A stretch of DNA of 64,000 nt from Streptomyces musisoli (GCF_016741855.1 NZ_JAERRH010000019.1:1-64000), one strand, 5' to 3'. Positions 24,159 to 32,976 are shown, counted from the stretch's first letter. Translations and numbers: made by a program. The notes: generated by a model not told the origin, from the sequence alone.

Positions 24159-24791
24159 CTACGCCGGCAATTTCAGTACGAACGGTGTCCCGCCCTCCGG
24201 GTCCTCGCTGAACATGTAGTACACGAATCCGCCCCTCCTGCCGACGTCGAGGATCAACTTCCCCGTCACGCCCTGACCCGGCTTGTAGTCGGTGTCGAGG
24301 TCATCGCCTTCACCGACCCCTTCGAGCGTGGTCGCGTCCTGGGCGGCGGACGACGAGTCGTCCCACATCAGGTTGCCGTACGTCTCGACACGAGCCGTCG
24401 ACTTCCCGACGTTCTTGAACGTGAGCGTCACCTCGACGAACTGACCGTGCTCCGGCTTGCTCGACGTGCCGATCTCCGCGGGCGTCACGTACTTCGCGCT
24501 GACGAAGGTGACGCTCATCTTGCCCGTGGCCTTGTAGTTCTCCCCGTACTCGTCCGTCTCGCCGACCTCGTAGGTGCCCGTCTGACCGCCGCTCAGCACC
24601 GACTCTGTGGCGGACGGAGACGGGGACGGGGACGCTGACGGCGAAGCCTTGATGGTGGACCGCTCCTGCGTGTCGTCGACGACAGTCTTCGTCGGAGCGG
24701 CCTTGTCGTCGCTCCCTGACGAACAACCCGTCACCAGAGCGACGGACAGCAGTACTGCCGGCACAATGGCCCCGCGGATATAGGCGCGCAT
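24159..24791 (-). CDS. Lipoprotein with DUF4352-like domain
   Basis: A 210-residue protein. The lipobox LLSVALVTGC places the lipidated cysteine at residue 23. A Ser/Pro linker (KASPSASPSPSPSATES) leads to a beta-sandwich: TYEVGETDEYGENYKATGK, SVTFVSAKYVTP, GQFVEVTLTFKNVGKSTARV and a C-terminal VYYMFSEDPEGGTPFVLKLP. The strand pattern matches DUF4352 telokin/immunoprotection-like lipoproteins of actinobacteria. It is exported and membrane-anchored. GAGGGGGG precedes the ATG. Confidence 0.82.
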   Translation of the reverse strand: MRAYIRGAIVPAVLLSVALVTGCSSGSDDKAAPTKTVVDDTQERSTIKASPSASPSPSPSATESVLSGGQTGTYEVGETDEYGENYKATGKMSVTFVSAKYVTPAEIGTSSKPEHGQFVEVTLTFKNVGKSTARVETYGNLMWDDSSSAAQDATTLEGVGEGDDLDTDYKPGQGVTGKLILDVGRRGGFVYYMFSEDPEGGTPFVLKLPA

Positions 24792-24846
24792 GCGGCACCC
24801 CCCTCATGACCAGTGGCCCTACCTGGCCACACGGAGACGCCAGCGT

Positions 24847-25157
24847 AAGGCACAGGCGCGGGACTTCTCCCCGACGGTCCGCTACAAGGACTACGCGCTC
24901 AGCCCGACCCACTTCCACTGGGAGTCGCAGAATTCCACCGCGCCCAGCTCACCGACCGGACAGCGCTACCAGAAGCACGCCCAGCAGGGCAGCCACGTCA
25001 CGCTGTTCATGCGGGAGAGCAAGGACACCGCGCCCGGCAAGGCGATGCCATGGATCCTGCTCGGCCCGGCGACCTACGAACAGCACACCGGCAGCAAGCC
25101 GATGGCAATCACCTGGCGCCTGCACCACCCCCTCCCGGACAGGACACGAGCCGCGAT
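24847..25157 (+). pseudogene. C-terminal fragment of a DUF3427 helicase
   Basis: FSPTVRYKDYALSPTHFHWE, SPTGQRYQKHAQQGSHVTLF, MPWILLGPATY and GSKPMAITWRLHHPLP are the signature blocks of the C-terminal DUF3427 domain of superfamily 2 helicases, found in phage-defence and restriction-like systems. The helicase domain, the PLD nuclease domain and any start codon are missing. The frame is intact over this piece but truncated at its left end, where it meets the divergent lipoprotein promoter. Confidence 0.72.
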
Positions 25158-25234
25158 GAGCAGCTCATCGAGGTCGGTGTCGCGGAAACAGCCGACGGCA
25201 GCTGGTCCGCTGATCGTTCAGCTCGCTGCTGCCA

Positions 25235-25707
25235 TCATCGGCTGGCGCCCTCGGGCCACAGCACCCGCACCGGGACGCCGGTCCGCTCGGCGTACGCCAC
25301 GACGTCCGCGGTGCCTCCGTATCCCCGCGCAGGTTTTCCGTCCCTACGGCGATCAGCTCGTCCGCCAGGCCGATGAGGATCTCCGATCCGGCCTGATGGG
25401 CTGCGCAGGTCGATTCGGTGATGCGGGTGTGGTGGACGTCGGCCGCTCGGGAGATAAGCCGGTCGTAGACGCACTGGTGCCAGTCGGGCAGGGCCTGACG
25501 GTATTCGGTGGCCGGGATGACGACCTCGAGGCGGCCACCGTGCTGCAGGACGGTTTCGGCGAACCAGGAGTCGGTGCCGTCGGCGATGCAGGAGACGTCG
25601 ACGAGTCCGCCCGTGCCGTACGCCTCGACCTGGGCCGTCAGTAGAGCCCGCACCTGCTCCTCGACCTGCGTGCTCAGCCCGCGGTGCCCGGTGATGCCCC
25701 CTCTCAT
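25235..25707 (-). pseudogene. SLOG-type nucleotide-binding protein, single frameshift
   Basis: Minus-strand reading gives MRGGITGHRGLSTQVEE, ADGTDSWFAETVLQHGGRLE, PATEYRQALPDWH, HQAGSEILIGLADELIAV. One base is then missing (near 25340) and the C-terminus continues in the next frame as GYGGTADVVAYAERTGVPV and VLWPEGASR. The restored protein of about 156 residues is a SLOG/LOG-like Rossmann fold that in Streptomyces usually sits after an HTH regulator. That regulator's C-terminus is present just upstream (25722-25984). One indel suggests recent inactivation. Confidence 0.6.
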
Positions 25708-25721
25708 GTCGGTCGTCCTCC

Positions 25722-25984
25722 CTACAGGTAGACGCCGTGGAGGCGTTCGTCGAAGTCCCGCGCCACTTTGGGCGGTGAGCTGGTGGTGAGGCTGCGGCGC
25801 AGACCGCCGGCGCGTTCCACGACCCGGCCGGACCGGTAGTGCAGGCCGACCTCGAGCGCGCGGGCGGCGAGGGCGAACGCGGCCTCCACCATTCGGGCAG
25901 CCCGAGGCGTGCGCCGATCACCGAGGCCAGGCTCGGCAGGTCCGGGCCTAATGAGGCGTACATTCTCCCGAGGCAGCGTGATGG
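25722..25984 (-). pseudogene. C-terminal fragment of an HTH/TPR regulator
   Basis: Two frames together give YASLGPDLPSLASVIGARLG, then AAFALAARALEVGLHYRSGR and KVARDFDERLHGVYL. This is the typical C-terminus of XRE-type regulators with TPR-like tails encoded upstream of the SLOG protein in Streptomyces. The N-terminal HTH is absent. The frame changes near 25900. It is paired with the following frameshifted SLOG gene, so a two-gene unit has decayed. Confidence 0.52.
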
Positions 25985-26225
25985 CGTACTCAACAACCAC
26001 GCGAGGTGCGGGGCAGGGCTTTCCTCTGTGCGAGTGGGGCGCCGAACCGGTCACGGCGAAGGGGGGCTCTGGCGTGCGCTTCGTCAGCTTGTGCGTGACG
26101 GGGCTGCAGCCGAGGAAGCGCAGGGGCACATTGCACTGCCTCGGCTGCAGATTCGACCTTGTTACCAGCAGGCTGAGCAGCCCGGAGTCATTGACTCAGT
26201 GGTGCGGTCGCCTGGCGGCTCGTGA

Positions 26226-26561
26226 TCAGGGGTTGCTAACGAAGCCACCGCATCCCGTGCGGTCCTCGCAGACCCGGAACCTGGTTATGCGTGAGCCGTT
26301 TCCGGACCAGGGTCCATAACGCCCGTCCGAGCCGTTGCCGTCCCACACCGTGTAGTGCCCGCCGTTCTGGGTGTAGACGTCGACGTAGACGCCGTTGCCG
26401 TCATACTCCCCGTCGTAGGCCCGGGCTTGAGTCGAGGTGGCTTCTCCCTTGTTGTTTCCGAAGCCGATTTCGACCGCACTCGCAGACGTGGTCGTCGCCA
26501 CACCAACAAGTGCTGCTGTGCCCAGCATCGTTGCTGCCCTGAACAGTGCCTTCCGCTTCAT
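26226..26561 (-). CDS. Small secreted protein
   Basis: A 111-residue precursor with a signal peptide (LFRAATMLGTAALVGVATTT, cleavage near ASA/VE). The mature part is Gly/Asn/Tyr-rich and beta-like (YDGEYDGNGVYVDVYTQNGG, YTVWDGNGSDGRYGPW) and ends with two cysteines (FRVCEDRTGCGGF). GGAGG precedes the ATG. No family was recognised. It resembles small extracellular proteins of unknown role seen elsewhere in this window. Confidence 0.74.
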   Translation of the reverse strand: MKRKALFRAATMLGTAALVGVATTTSASAVEIGFGNNKGEATSTQARAYDGEYDGNGVYVDVYTQNGGHYTVWDGNGSDGRYGPWSGNGSRITRFRVCEDRTGCGGFVSNP

Positions 26562-26589
26562 ACACGGCCTCCAGTGGCCTGATCACGTC

Positions 26590-26899
26590 CGAGTTGGTCC
26601 GTGATGTGGCGGACACCAAGGCGGCACAGCCGCGCCCACCCGGTGGTGTTCTGCGCGAGCAGGGTGATCCGCAGCGGCGGCTCGATCATGTGTGCGCCGC
26701 CGCGCACGGGCGTACGCGACCGTCCGACGGCCGGGTCAGGCGGGGTGAGGGGGGCGACGGCGACGTCCACACCGAAGACGGGTCGGATGCTGCGGCCGCG
26801 GCGGCGGTGGCGAAGCGGACCGTGCCCGCGACGGTGTCCCGGTCGGTCAGCGCGAGCGTCGTCATCCCGCGCTCGGCGGCGCGCTGGACCAGGGCACAT
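26590..26899 (-). pseudogene. dnaE2: dnaE2 (error-prone DNA polymerase) PHP-domain fragment
   Basis: On the minus strand ALVQRAAERGMTTLALTDRD and TVAGTVRFATAAAA, then in the next frame IRPVFGVDVAVAPLTP, RTPVRGGAHM, ITLLAQNTTGWARLCRL, match the N-terminal PHP domain of DnaE2/ImuC polymerases. The start and the whole polymerase domain are missing, and the frame is shifted at about 26790 and again near 26610. At its 5' end it is fused directly to a cas3 fragment. Confidence 0.66.
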
Positions 26900-27076
26900 C
26901 ACCCCCGCCACCGCAGCCGTGTCCAAAAGATGCCCCAGTAACACATGAGTTCGACCACCGTTACGCGCCGCCGACTTCCCCCACAACCGCGAAACCCGCT
27001 CGACAGCCTCCGGCGACAACCCCATCGCCTTCATCAACTCAACGACCGAAATCCCACCATCCACGAAACCCCCCAA
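26900..27076 (-). pseudogene. cas3: N-terminal fragment of Cas3 (HD-nuclease start)
   Basis: From a TTG/GTG start on the minus strand the protein reads VVELMKAMGLSPEAVERV then LWGKSAARNGGRTHVLLGHL and LDTAAVAG. The WGK..GRT..LLGHLLDTA block is the start of the Cas3 HD domain, with the H and D that begin the metal site. It ends at a junction with dnaE2 sequence near 26900, so the HD core and helicase are lost. The CRISPR repeats at 27291-27380 lie upstream, as expected for a type I-E locus remnant. Confidence 0.66.
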
Positions 27077-27290
27077 CCCGACGTCCCGGCACCACAGACC
27101 CTGCCACCGACATCAACCCTGACCTGCCCGTTCCGGTCCGTGGCTCCGCCACCCGCCGACCCTCTCCCACACAGCTCCGACCGGACGAAACACCACGTGA
27201 CAGGAACATCAACCACCGAAACGAAAAATCACAGCCGAACCAGGCGAATGAAAATCACAGTCGTTGATAGCGTCACCACAGCTCAACAAG

Positions 27291-27380
27291 TTCGTCCCCG
27301 CGCCGGCGGGGGTTGCTCCGGTGACCTCGACCGCGCCTCGGGCGCGCCGATGTCGTCCCCGCGCCCGCGGGGGTAGCTCC
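27291..27380. CRISPR. Two-repeat, one-spacer type I-E-like array
   Basis: Repeat 1 (27291-27319) and repeat 2 (27352-27380) are each 29 bases. Both contain CGTCCCCGCGCC, then GCGGGGGT and GCTCC, and they differ at three positions. The spacer 27320-27351 is exactly 32 bases. The 29/32 geometry and CCCCGCG/CGCGGGG palindrome are those of actinobacterial I-E arrays. No third repeat is found on either side, and only a cas3 fragment remains, so the locus should be inactive. Confidence 0.78.
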
Positions 27381-27383
27381 GGG

Positions 27384-27425
27384 AGGCTGCCTCAGAGCGG
27401 GGGCAGCCCCCGCTGTCGTGTCCTG
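27384..27425. terminator. Hairpin sharing sequence with the lamin-tail terminator
   Basis: GGCTGCC (27385-27391) pairs with GGCAGCC (27402-27408). The flanking GCTGTCGTGTCCTGG closely matches the flank of the hairpin at 10819-10853, suggesting a common origin of the two terminators. Confidence 0.5.
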
Positions 27426-27637
27426 GATGAACGGGCCTGCGGTGAGGTGAAGGGCTACGACACGGCCCTCTGTCCGCCCCAGAACTGCAGGACGCGTCGC
27501 TGAAGCCACGAGGCCGCGCCACTGACCTGCGAAGAGCACGGCTGTCCTTGTCGGGGCGCCGCGCCGTGGACGTTGGCGCACATGCCTCCGGTCGGGTGGC
27601 GCCAACGCGGACGGCATCCTATCTGTGATTGCATAGC

Positions 27638-27652
27638 GTAATAAATTATTAC
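27638..27652. promoter_or_regulatory. AT-rich palindrome before the patatin gene
   Basis: GTAATAA-A-TTATTAC is a perfect inverted repeat in an otherwise GC-rich sequence, ten bases before the start at 27662. It would overlap the promoter or leader, so it is a good repressor-operator candidate. Confidence 0.62.
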
Positions 27653-27661
27653 TGTGTGCAT

Positions 27662-30439
27662 ATGGAGGTCATCGAGGAGACCCGACTCGCCCTTGTCCTC
27701 AACGGCGGTGTGAGCCTCGCCGTCTGGATGGGGGGTGTCACCCATGAACTGGATCTGCTGCGGCGGGCATCCCGTAGCTTGCAGACCGGTGTGCCGGAGC
27801 GAGTGAAGCCGGAGGAACGGGCTGGCTTCGAACTGTGGCAACGAGTCATCCGTGAAGCCCACACGCATGTGGTCGTGGACGTCGTCGCAGGCACGTCCGC
27901 CGGTGGTTTGAATGGCTCGTTCCTCGCGACCGCCATCGGCAGAGGTACGGACCTGCCCGATCTGCGCGCCACCTGGCAAAGCGCTGCCGCGCTCACGGGT
28001 GACCGCTTGCTCAAGGCTCCGCCCTACAACAGCCTCCTCGACGGCCAGTACTTCCAGGATGAGGTCGGCAGGATCCTCGACTCCATGTGCGGCAGCGAGC
28101 GTGAGGCTGAACCGGTGACGCTCTTCGTAACCGCGACCGCGCTGGACGGCCTGCCGGAGTATCTGCAGGACAGCTTCGGAGGCCGGTTCCAGGTCGCCGA
28201 CCACCGACGGCTCTACCGGTTTCAGCACAACCCCGACGCGATGGTCGTCCGCAAGACCGGCGTTGATGGCGATGTGTGGAAACCTCAGGCCGAGGGCCGC
28301 AGAGACTTCCTTGACGACACGGTCCTGCCCCGACTGCGTCTGGCCGCGCGTGCCTCGGCCGGTTTTCCTGTGGCTTTCGCGCCCGTGGACGAATCGCCGC
28401 TGCTCCTGCAGCGCGTGCAGCCCGCCCCGGAGATCCCCAGCCGGGGCCGGGACCGGGCAAGCTGGATCGTTGATGGCGGTGTACTGAACAACGCACCCTT
28501 CGGGCCCGTTCTGGAGGCAATCAGCGACCGGCAGGTAAACGGTCCCGTCCGACGGGTCGTGGTCTACATCGTGCCGTCCAGCGGAATCACCGACCCGCAC
28601 GAGCAGAACCGGCCGCCCTGCAAGGCGGCCGAGTGGCCATCGGTGCTCGGCACCGCCGTCAGCTATCCGCGGGAGGCCGATTTCCGGAGCGGAGCCGCGG
28701 AGTTGCAGGAGCGGATGAACCGGGAGTCGTTCGACCGTCACTTGCACCTCTTCCGCTGCCAGATCGACGATGCGGAGCGGCAGGAGAGAGTCAAAGCACA
28801 GCGCCACGTGCGCCGCCTGCTCCGCCGGACGGCAGAGACGTGCGGTGAAGTCGAGCCGGGCACGAAAGACCAGGGCTGCGACCTAGTCGAACTGGCCTCG
28901 TCACTCTTCATTCACTACCGCAAGAGCCGCGTCCGAGGCGTGCTCTGGAAGGTACGGCAGTTGCGCGAGGAAGGGCGCGGCGTACTGTCTCTCGCTCGCA
29001 TCCGCCTCGAGGACGTCGACGCACTCCTGAAGAGCCGCCCGGAGCTTCTGTGGGTCCCCGACACGGCCGATGCCCTGCACGCCTCTCCGGGCGATGAATG
29101 GACGTGGGGTGGCAGTGTCGCCGAGCGCCTGATCTGGACGCTGGTCAGCGACATCGAACGGCGACTCAGGGACCGCATCACCGGGCCACATGAAGAGGCA
29201 GGATGCAGCAGCCAGGATCCCGCAGCGCTGACCCACAGTCTGGGGCAGCTGAGTTCCTGTGTCGGGATCGTCCGTGCAGTCCAGGAGACCATCTACAGCC
29301 AAATCCGCAACGCATCCCAGGCCGGCGGCGACCCGGCGCAACGTCTTGACCCCGAGCAAGGCCCCACAGAAATGGTGAACAGGGTCTACAAGAGTCTCGG
29401 CGTCGCCGGAATCCTAGGTGAACAAGTACGGAGAGCCATCGAGGAGTACAACCGAGCAGTCTACGGCGTCGATGCGACGGACCGGCGCGCGCAAGAAAAG
29501 AGTGAACAGCGAGCCAAGCAGACGCTGAGCTTCTGCCTCGCCGCAGAAGTGGTCGCCGGAGCAGCCGCCTCATCGGAACAACTGGCCGCGTACACCCCGC
29601 TGTTCGAGTTTCTCCGGCTGGGACCGGATGAGTACAGTCCGCTCTTCCCCCACGACAAATTTGCCCCGCTGGGCGACCGAAAGCTCTACGGCATCCGCCT
29701 CAACCACTTCGGTGCATTCGTCAAACCCGAGTGGCGTGCCTCCGACTTCACCTGGGGGCGACTGGATGCCTGTCACCACTTGCTGCGCCTGTTCATCGCC
29801 GATCACCAGGAACGGAAGCGCACTGAAACGAAGATGCACGAAGCGATCCTGCTTGCCGAAAACTTCAGCAAGGGGGCCATGGAAAAGAATCTGAAGGAAT
29901 TGGCGGAACCCGATGATTCAAGACTATTCAAGCGCTACCTTGCGTCTCCTGACGGGCGGTACACGTTCGGCAGGGTGGTCGAAGGGGCGCTGAGCATGCT
30001 CGCGAGCAAGGGCTCCCCCGAGCGCAGCGCCCCTGCTGAGGCCGGAAAAATCATGTTCTGGCGCAGCTTTGGCCGCCGGTTGAGATTTACCAGAGGGCAG
30101 CGGATTTCGTCACTGAATCAACTGCTCCTGTCGCGGCTGATCTTCTGGCCGGCGCGTTCTTGGTGGTGGCGACGCGTCAGGAAAAACCCCAAAAAGATCA
30201 TGGGCATCACGTTGCAAACCACGATCCTGGCCGTAGTCACGTGTGTCTTGGTCCCATTCTTCATTGGCGAAGCAATCCGTCATGGCGTGCATGAAAGCTG
30301 GTCCTGGCAGGCCATTATGCTCGCAGCCCCCGCCATTTTGGCCGGTGTACTCGTTTCCGAATACGTTGGCACCGGTATCTACTATTTCTTGAAGTTCCGC
30401 ATCCGGCGACGACGCGCGGAGCGGCGCGCCGCCGCCTGA
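27662..30439 (+). CDS. Patatin-like phospholipase with C-terminal membrane segment
   Basis: A 925-residue protein. The patatin domain occupies residues 1-320: LALVLNGGVSLAVWMGGV (oxyanion glycines near 8), VVAGTSAGGLNG (GxSxG serine near 80) and VDGGVLNNAPFGP (catalytic Asp near 270). A long helical region follows, of the DUF3376 patatin-related type, and two hydrophobic helices near the C-terminus (LAVVTCVLVPFFIGEAI; AIMLAAPAILAGVLVSEY) should anchor it. It probably hydrolyses lipid acyl chains. The ATG at 27662 starts the patatin fold; a TTG at 27629 is possible. No ribosome binding site is visible. The AT-rich palindrome upstream suggests tight control. No cyclase or TIR gene is adjacent. 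Confidence 0.85.
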   Translation: MEVIEETRLALVLNGGVSLAVWMGGVTHELDLLRRASRSLQTGVPERVKPEERAGFELWQRVIREAHTHVVVDVVAGTSAGGLNGSFLATAIGRGTDLPDLRATWQSAAALTGDRLLKAPPYNSLLDGQYFQDEVGRILDSMCGSEREAEPVTLFVTATALDGLPEYLQDSFGGRFQVADHRRLYRFQHNPDAMVVRKTGVDGDVWKPQAEGRRDFLDDTVLPRLRLAARASAGFPVAFAPVDESPLLLQRVQPAPEIPSRGRDRASWIVDGGVLNNAPFGPVLEAISDRQVNGPVRRVVVYIVPSSGITDPHEQNRPPCKAAEWPSVLGTAVSYPREADFRSGAAELQERMNRESFDRHLHLFRCQIDDAERQERVKAQRHVRRLLRRTAETCGEVEPGTKDQGCDLVELASSLFIHYRKSRVRGVLWKVRQLREEGRGVLSLARIRLEDVDALLKSRPELLWVPDTADALHASPGDEWTWGGSVAERLIWTLVSDIERRLRDRITGPHEEAGCSSQDPAALTHSLGQLSSCVGIVRAVQETIYSQIRNASQAGGDPAQRLDPEQGPTEMVNRVYKSLGVAGILGEQVRRAIEEYNRAVYGVDATDRRAQEKSEQRAKQTLSFCLAAEVVAGAAASSEQLAAYTPLFEFLRLGPDEYSPLFPHDKFAPLGDRKLYGIRLNHFGAFVKPEWRASDFTWGRLDACHHLLRLFIADHQERKRTETKMHEAILLAENFSKGAMEKNLKELAEPDDSRLFKRYLASPDGRYTFGRVVEGALSMLASKGSPERSAPAEAGKIMFWRSFGRRLRFTRGQRISSLNQLLLSRLIFWPARSWWWRRVRKNPKKIMGITLQTTILAVVTCVLVPFFIGEAIRHGVHESWSWQAIMLAAPAILAGVLVSEYVGTGIYYFLKFRIRRRRAERRAAA

Positions 30440-30643
30440 CGAAGGGGACCGTCTATTGATCAGAAACTCATTGGGTTCACTTGTCCAGTGACAGCAGCCA
30501 GTCCAGATTCCCCACGGACGGCCAGTTGAGACGTCACGCTGCGTAACTCGTACCTCGGCATCAGGGGGCCTCACCCGGCTGGGGGAGGGAAATCATTCCG
30601 GCCACTGATGCCACCCCGCCGCGGTCGATGCGACGTTCAGAGC

Positions 30644-31684
30644 ATGACCAGTGTTGAACGGACGATGACGGCGCCCTGGAGCGCCTGGCGGCAGCGATGG
30701 CCGCGCTGGGCGGCCTGGGCAACGATGCTGTGGGCGGTGCTGTATGCCGGCTTCGGCCTGGCGTGCGCGCTGAGCGGGACTTCCTTGCTCCACCACGGCG
30801 GTGGCTCATGGGCCTTTGGGCTGGGGTGGGTGGTCATGGCGGTGGGCGTGCTGGTGACGCTGGTCAGCGGGGCGGTGGTGCGGTACGGGCTGCGGCCGGA
30901 GTTACGGGTGCTGCTCTGGGTGGCCTGCGGGCTTGCCGGGATCACCGCGTTCAGCCTGCTGATGGATGTGATCACGCTGATGGTCGGTCAGGGAGTGGAC
31001 AGCCAGGCGTCCGCCGCGAACAAGGCCCTGGCGGCGGTCGGGGCAGTCCTGCTCGCGGCCACGGCCCGGTCCGACCGCCTGCCCGCCGGTACCGCCGTAC
31101 GAGCGTCGGCCGCTGCGTCGCGGCTCATCCAACTCGCCCCCTGGGCAGGGACGCTGGCCTTTGTTCCGTACGCGGCGATGAAGCTGGTCTGGGCGTCCGG
31201 CGGGACGTTCGCGGGGATCACCGGTGAGGAGATGCTCGCGGTCTCGGAGCGGAACGGCGCCTCAGGGATCTTCCTCACCCTGGAGTCCTGGGGCCTGGAC
31301 CCTACCGCGCTGCTGGCCGTGCTCGGCGTCTTCCTGCTCTGGGGCCTAATCCGCCCGTGGGGGCAGGTCTTCCCGCGCTGGACGCTTTTCCTGCGCGGCC
31401 GACGCGTGCCGCGCTGGCTCCCGCTCGCCCCGGCTCTGCTCGGCGCCGCCACGCTCGCCCCCTACGGCGTTGTGGGGGTCGGGTACTTGGCCCTGGCCAC
31501 GTCCGGCGTAGTGACGATGCGGCGCGGCGACTTCCACTCCTCGGGCGACGCGCTGCTGGTCGGTTGGATCGGGATAGTCGCCTTCGCCGTTTACGGCATC
31601 GCCCTGACCATCGCGGCCCGCTCGTACTGGCTTCGGACTCGTCCCGCCTGCCGAATGATCCGAACAAGTGTCAGCGCAGAGTGA
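30644..31684 (+). CDS. Polytopic membrane protein, function unknown
   Basis: A 346-residue protein with about eight hydrophobic helices (MLWAVLYAGFGLACALSG, FGLGWVVMAVGVLVTLVSG, VLLWVACGLAGITAFSLL, ALLAVLGVFLLWGLI, LLVGWIGIVAFAVYGIALTI). The N-terminal charged stretch and the ATG at 30644 are plausible, and ATG 30665 is an alternative. No family-defining motif is visible. It lies 204 bases after the patatin gene in the same direction and is followed by a good terminator, so it may be its own unit. Confidence 0.66.
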   Translation: MTSVERTMTAPWSAWRQRWPRWAAWATMLWAVLYAGFGLACALSGTSLLHHGGGSWAFGLGWVVMAVGVLVTLVSGAVVRYGLRPELRVLLWVACGLAGITAFSLLMDVITLMVGQGVDSQASAANKALAAVGAVLLAATARSDRLPAGTAVRASAAASRLIQLAPWAGTLAFVPYAAMKLVWASGGTFAGITGEEMLAVSERNGASGIFLTLESWGLDPTALLAVLGVFLLWGLIRPWGQVFPRWTLFLRGRRVPRWLPLAPALLGAATLAPYGVVGVGYLALATSGVVTMRRGDFHSSGDALLVGWIGIVAFAVYGIALTIAARSYWLRTRPACRMIRTSVSAE

Positions 31685-31690
31685 CCGTCT

Positions 31691-31721
31691 GCGGCCAGTT
31701 AAATCCCTGCTAACTGGCCGC
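31691..31721 (+). terminator. Terminator of the membrane protein gene
   Basis: GCGGCCAGTTA (31691-31701) pairs with TAACTGGCCGC (31711-31721) around a nine-base loop, seven bases after the stop codon. Confidence 0.72.
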
Positions 31722-31812
31722 GCATGGGGGATTTCGACTGGCCACTAGCAGTCGAGGGTATAGCGGACGTGGGGGCCGCCGAAGTAGCCGCGGACGATGT
31801 GAGGCTGGTGTC

Positions 31813-31998
31813 AAAGCGGATCAGGACCCCAGCACCTGGCTTCCGCCCGCGGCCGGCTACCGCTGTCAGTACGTCACCGACTGGGTGGCCGACAAGCTGC
31901 GCTGGAGCCTGAGTATCGACACCGGCGAGCAGGCCGCGCTCGCCGAGGTGCTCGCCGCTTGCCCGAACGTTCCCGTCACCGTCACGTCGGCCCGCTGA
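31813..31998 (+). pseudogene. 3' fragment of the HNH nuclease family
   Basis: KADQDPSTWLPPAAGYRCQY then VTDWVADKLRWSLSIDTGEQ and ACPNVPVTVTSAR with a TGA match the last 61 residues of nuclease copy 2 almost residue for residue. The active-site DH part, the signal peptide and the start are missing, and the join at 31813 is abrupt. It is a recombination relic. Confidence 0.82.
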
Positions 31999-32487
31999 CC
32001 CGTCTCGTCCGCGGCGAGCATGCTGGATGACCTGCACTGTCCTCACTGCTCTAGGTGTCGATCCGGCCGCTCTTGATCCGTGGCCCGGCGGACCCACCCG
32101 GGGCTCTGGCTAACCGGCGCGCATCATGCCGCCGTCGCAGCGGTCCTGCTCGGCGTGCGGCGCCCTGGCCGTCGCCACCTGCGACGTCGGGTGGCCGGCT
32201 TCGGCCCGCGCTGGCACGATGGGTGCCGCGATTGCATGGTGGCCGCGTGCGTTGCTCCGGCGGCACGGTCTCTCCGGTGACGTGCTGATCCCGTCTCGCC
32301 GCGAGGCCGCAAGCGGTCCCGGCCATCCCCAGGGACAGTGGCGAAGTACTGTAGGTACGCCTCATGCACGCGCCTGGTACGCGATACGGACGGCAAGGGC
32401 ACGGTGGTAGCCATCACCTTTGCACGGTCGGGGTGCAGCTACAGGCTGACCGCGTCGAGGAGGTGGGGGCCGTTGCCGAACGGTGGC
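31999..32487. other. Region without a recognisable gene
   Basis: The 489 bases between the nuclease fragment and the SRAP fragment show no protein family in any frame. It is possibly scrambled coding DNA. Confidence 0.35.
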
Positions 32488-32679
32488 CGGGGCCTTGCCG
32501 GGCTGCCACTCGTAGAAGCCGTCCGCGGGGAGCAGGCAGCGGCGCTTGACGAACGCGCGGCGGAAGGCCGGTTTCTCATGCACGGTCTCCACCCGGGCGT
32601 TGATCACCCGCGCGCCGATCTTCGGCTCCTTCGCCCAGGACGGCACCAGGCCCCAGCGCAGCGGCCGCAGCTCCCTCGA
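32488..32679 (-). pseudogene. SRAP (YedK/HMCES-type) fragment
   Basis: Minus strand: LRPLRWGLVPSWAKEPKIGA, RVINARVETVHEKPAFRRAF, CLLPADGFYEWQ. These are the central blocks of SRAP proteins, which cross-link to abasic sites in single-stranded DNA: the WGLVPSW turn, NAR-E with the catalytic Glu region, and GFYEW. The N-terminal Met-Cys that forms the cross-link and the C-terminal active-site His are both missing. It is an internal relic of a DNA-repair gene. Confidence 0.72.
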
Positions 32680-32976
32680 GGCGGCGTCCTCGCCGCGCGG
32701 GGTGCGGTGTCGTCCAGGTAGTGCGTCCACTTCGCGCGCAACAACGCGGCCTCGCCAGCCGCGGGAACAGGGCTGTCCCGGCGAAGGCGAGGGCTAGGTG
32801 GTGAGTCGCACTCGGCGTTGCCGGACTGCGTGTGGGAGGCGTGCTGAAGGACTCCCACCACCCGTGCCCTTCCCCCGTGCTGCTGCTCTGGCTGCTGCGC
32901 CCCGCAATCCCGCTGCGTGGCCGAGCACCCGAGCGGCACAGAACCGTCGGTCATGTCGGGCCGCATTGCGGCATGT
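32680..32976. other. Gap, nothing recognised
   Basis: About 300 bases between the SRAP fragment and the EEP-family gene. No family match. It contains the 3' flank of the EEP gene, with no clear terminator. Confidence 0.35.

Noticed and set aside
27381..27480. Possible third CRISPR repeat after 27380
   Set aside because: The sequence 61 bases on (around 27413) keeps only GTCGTG and no palindromic core.
27662..30439. CBASS effector of the CapV type
   Set aside because: No CD-NTase, Cap2/3 or HORMA gene is adjacent, and the protein has a long DUF3376-like region instead.
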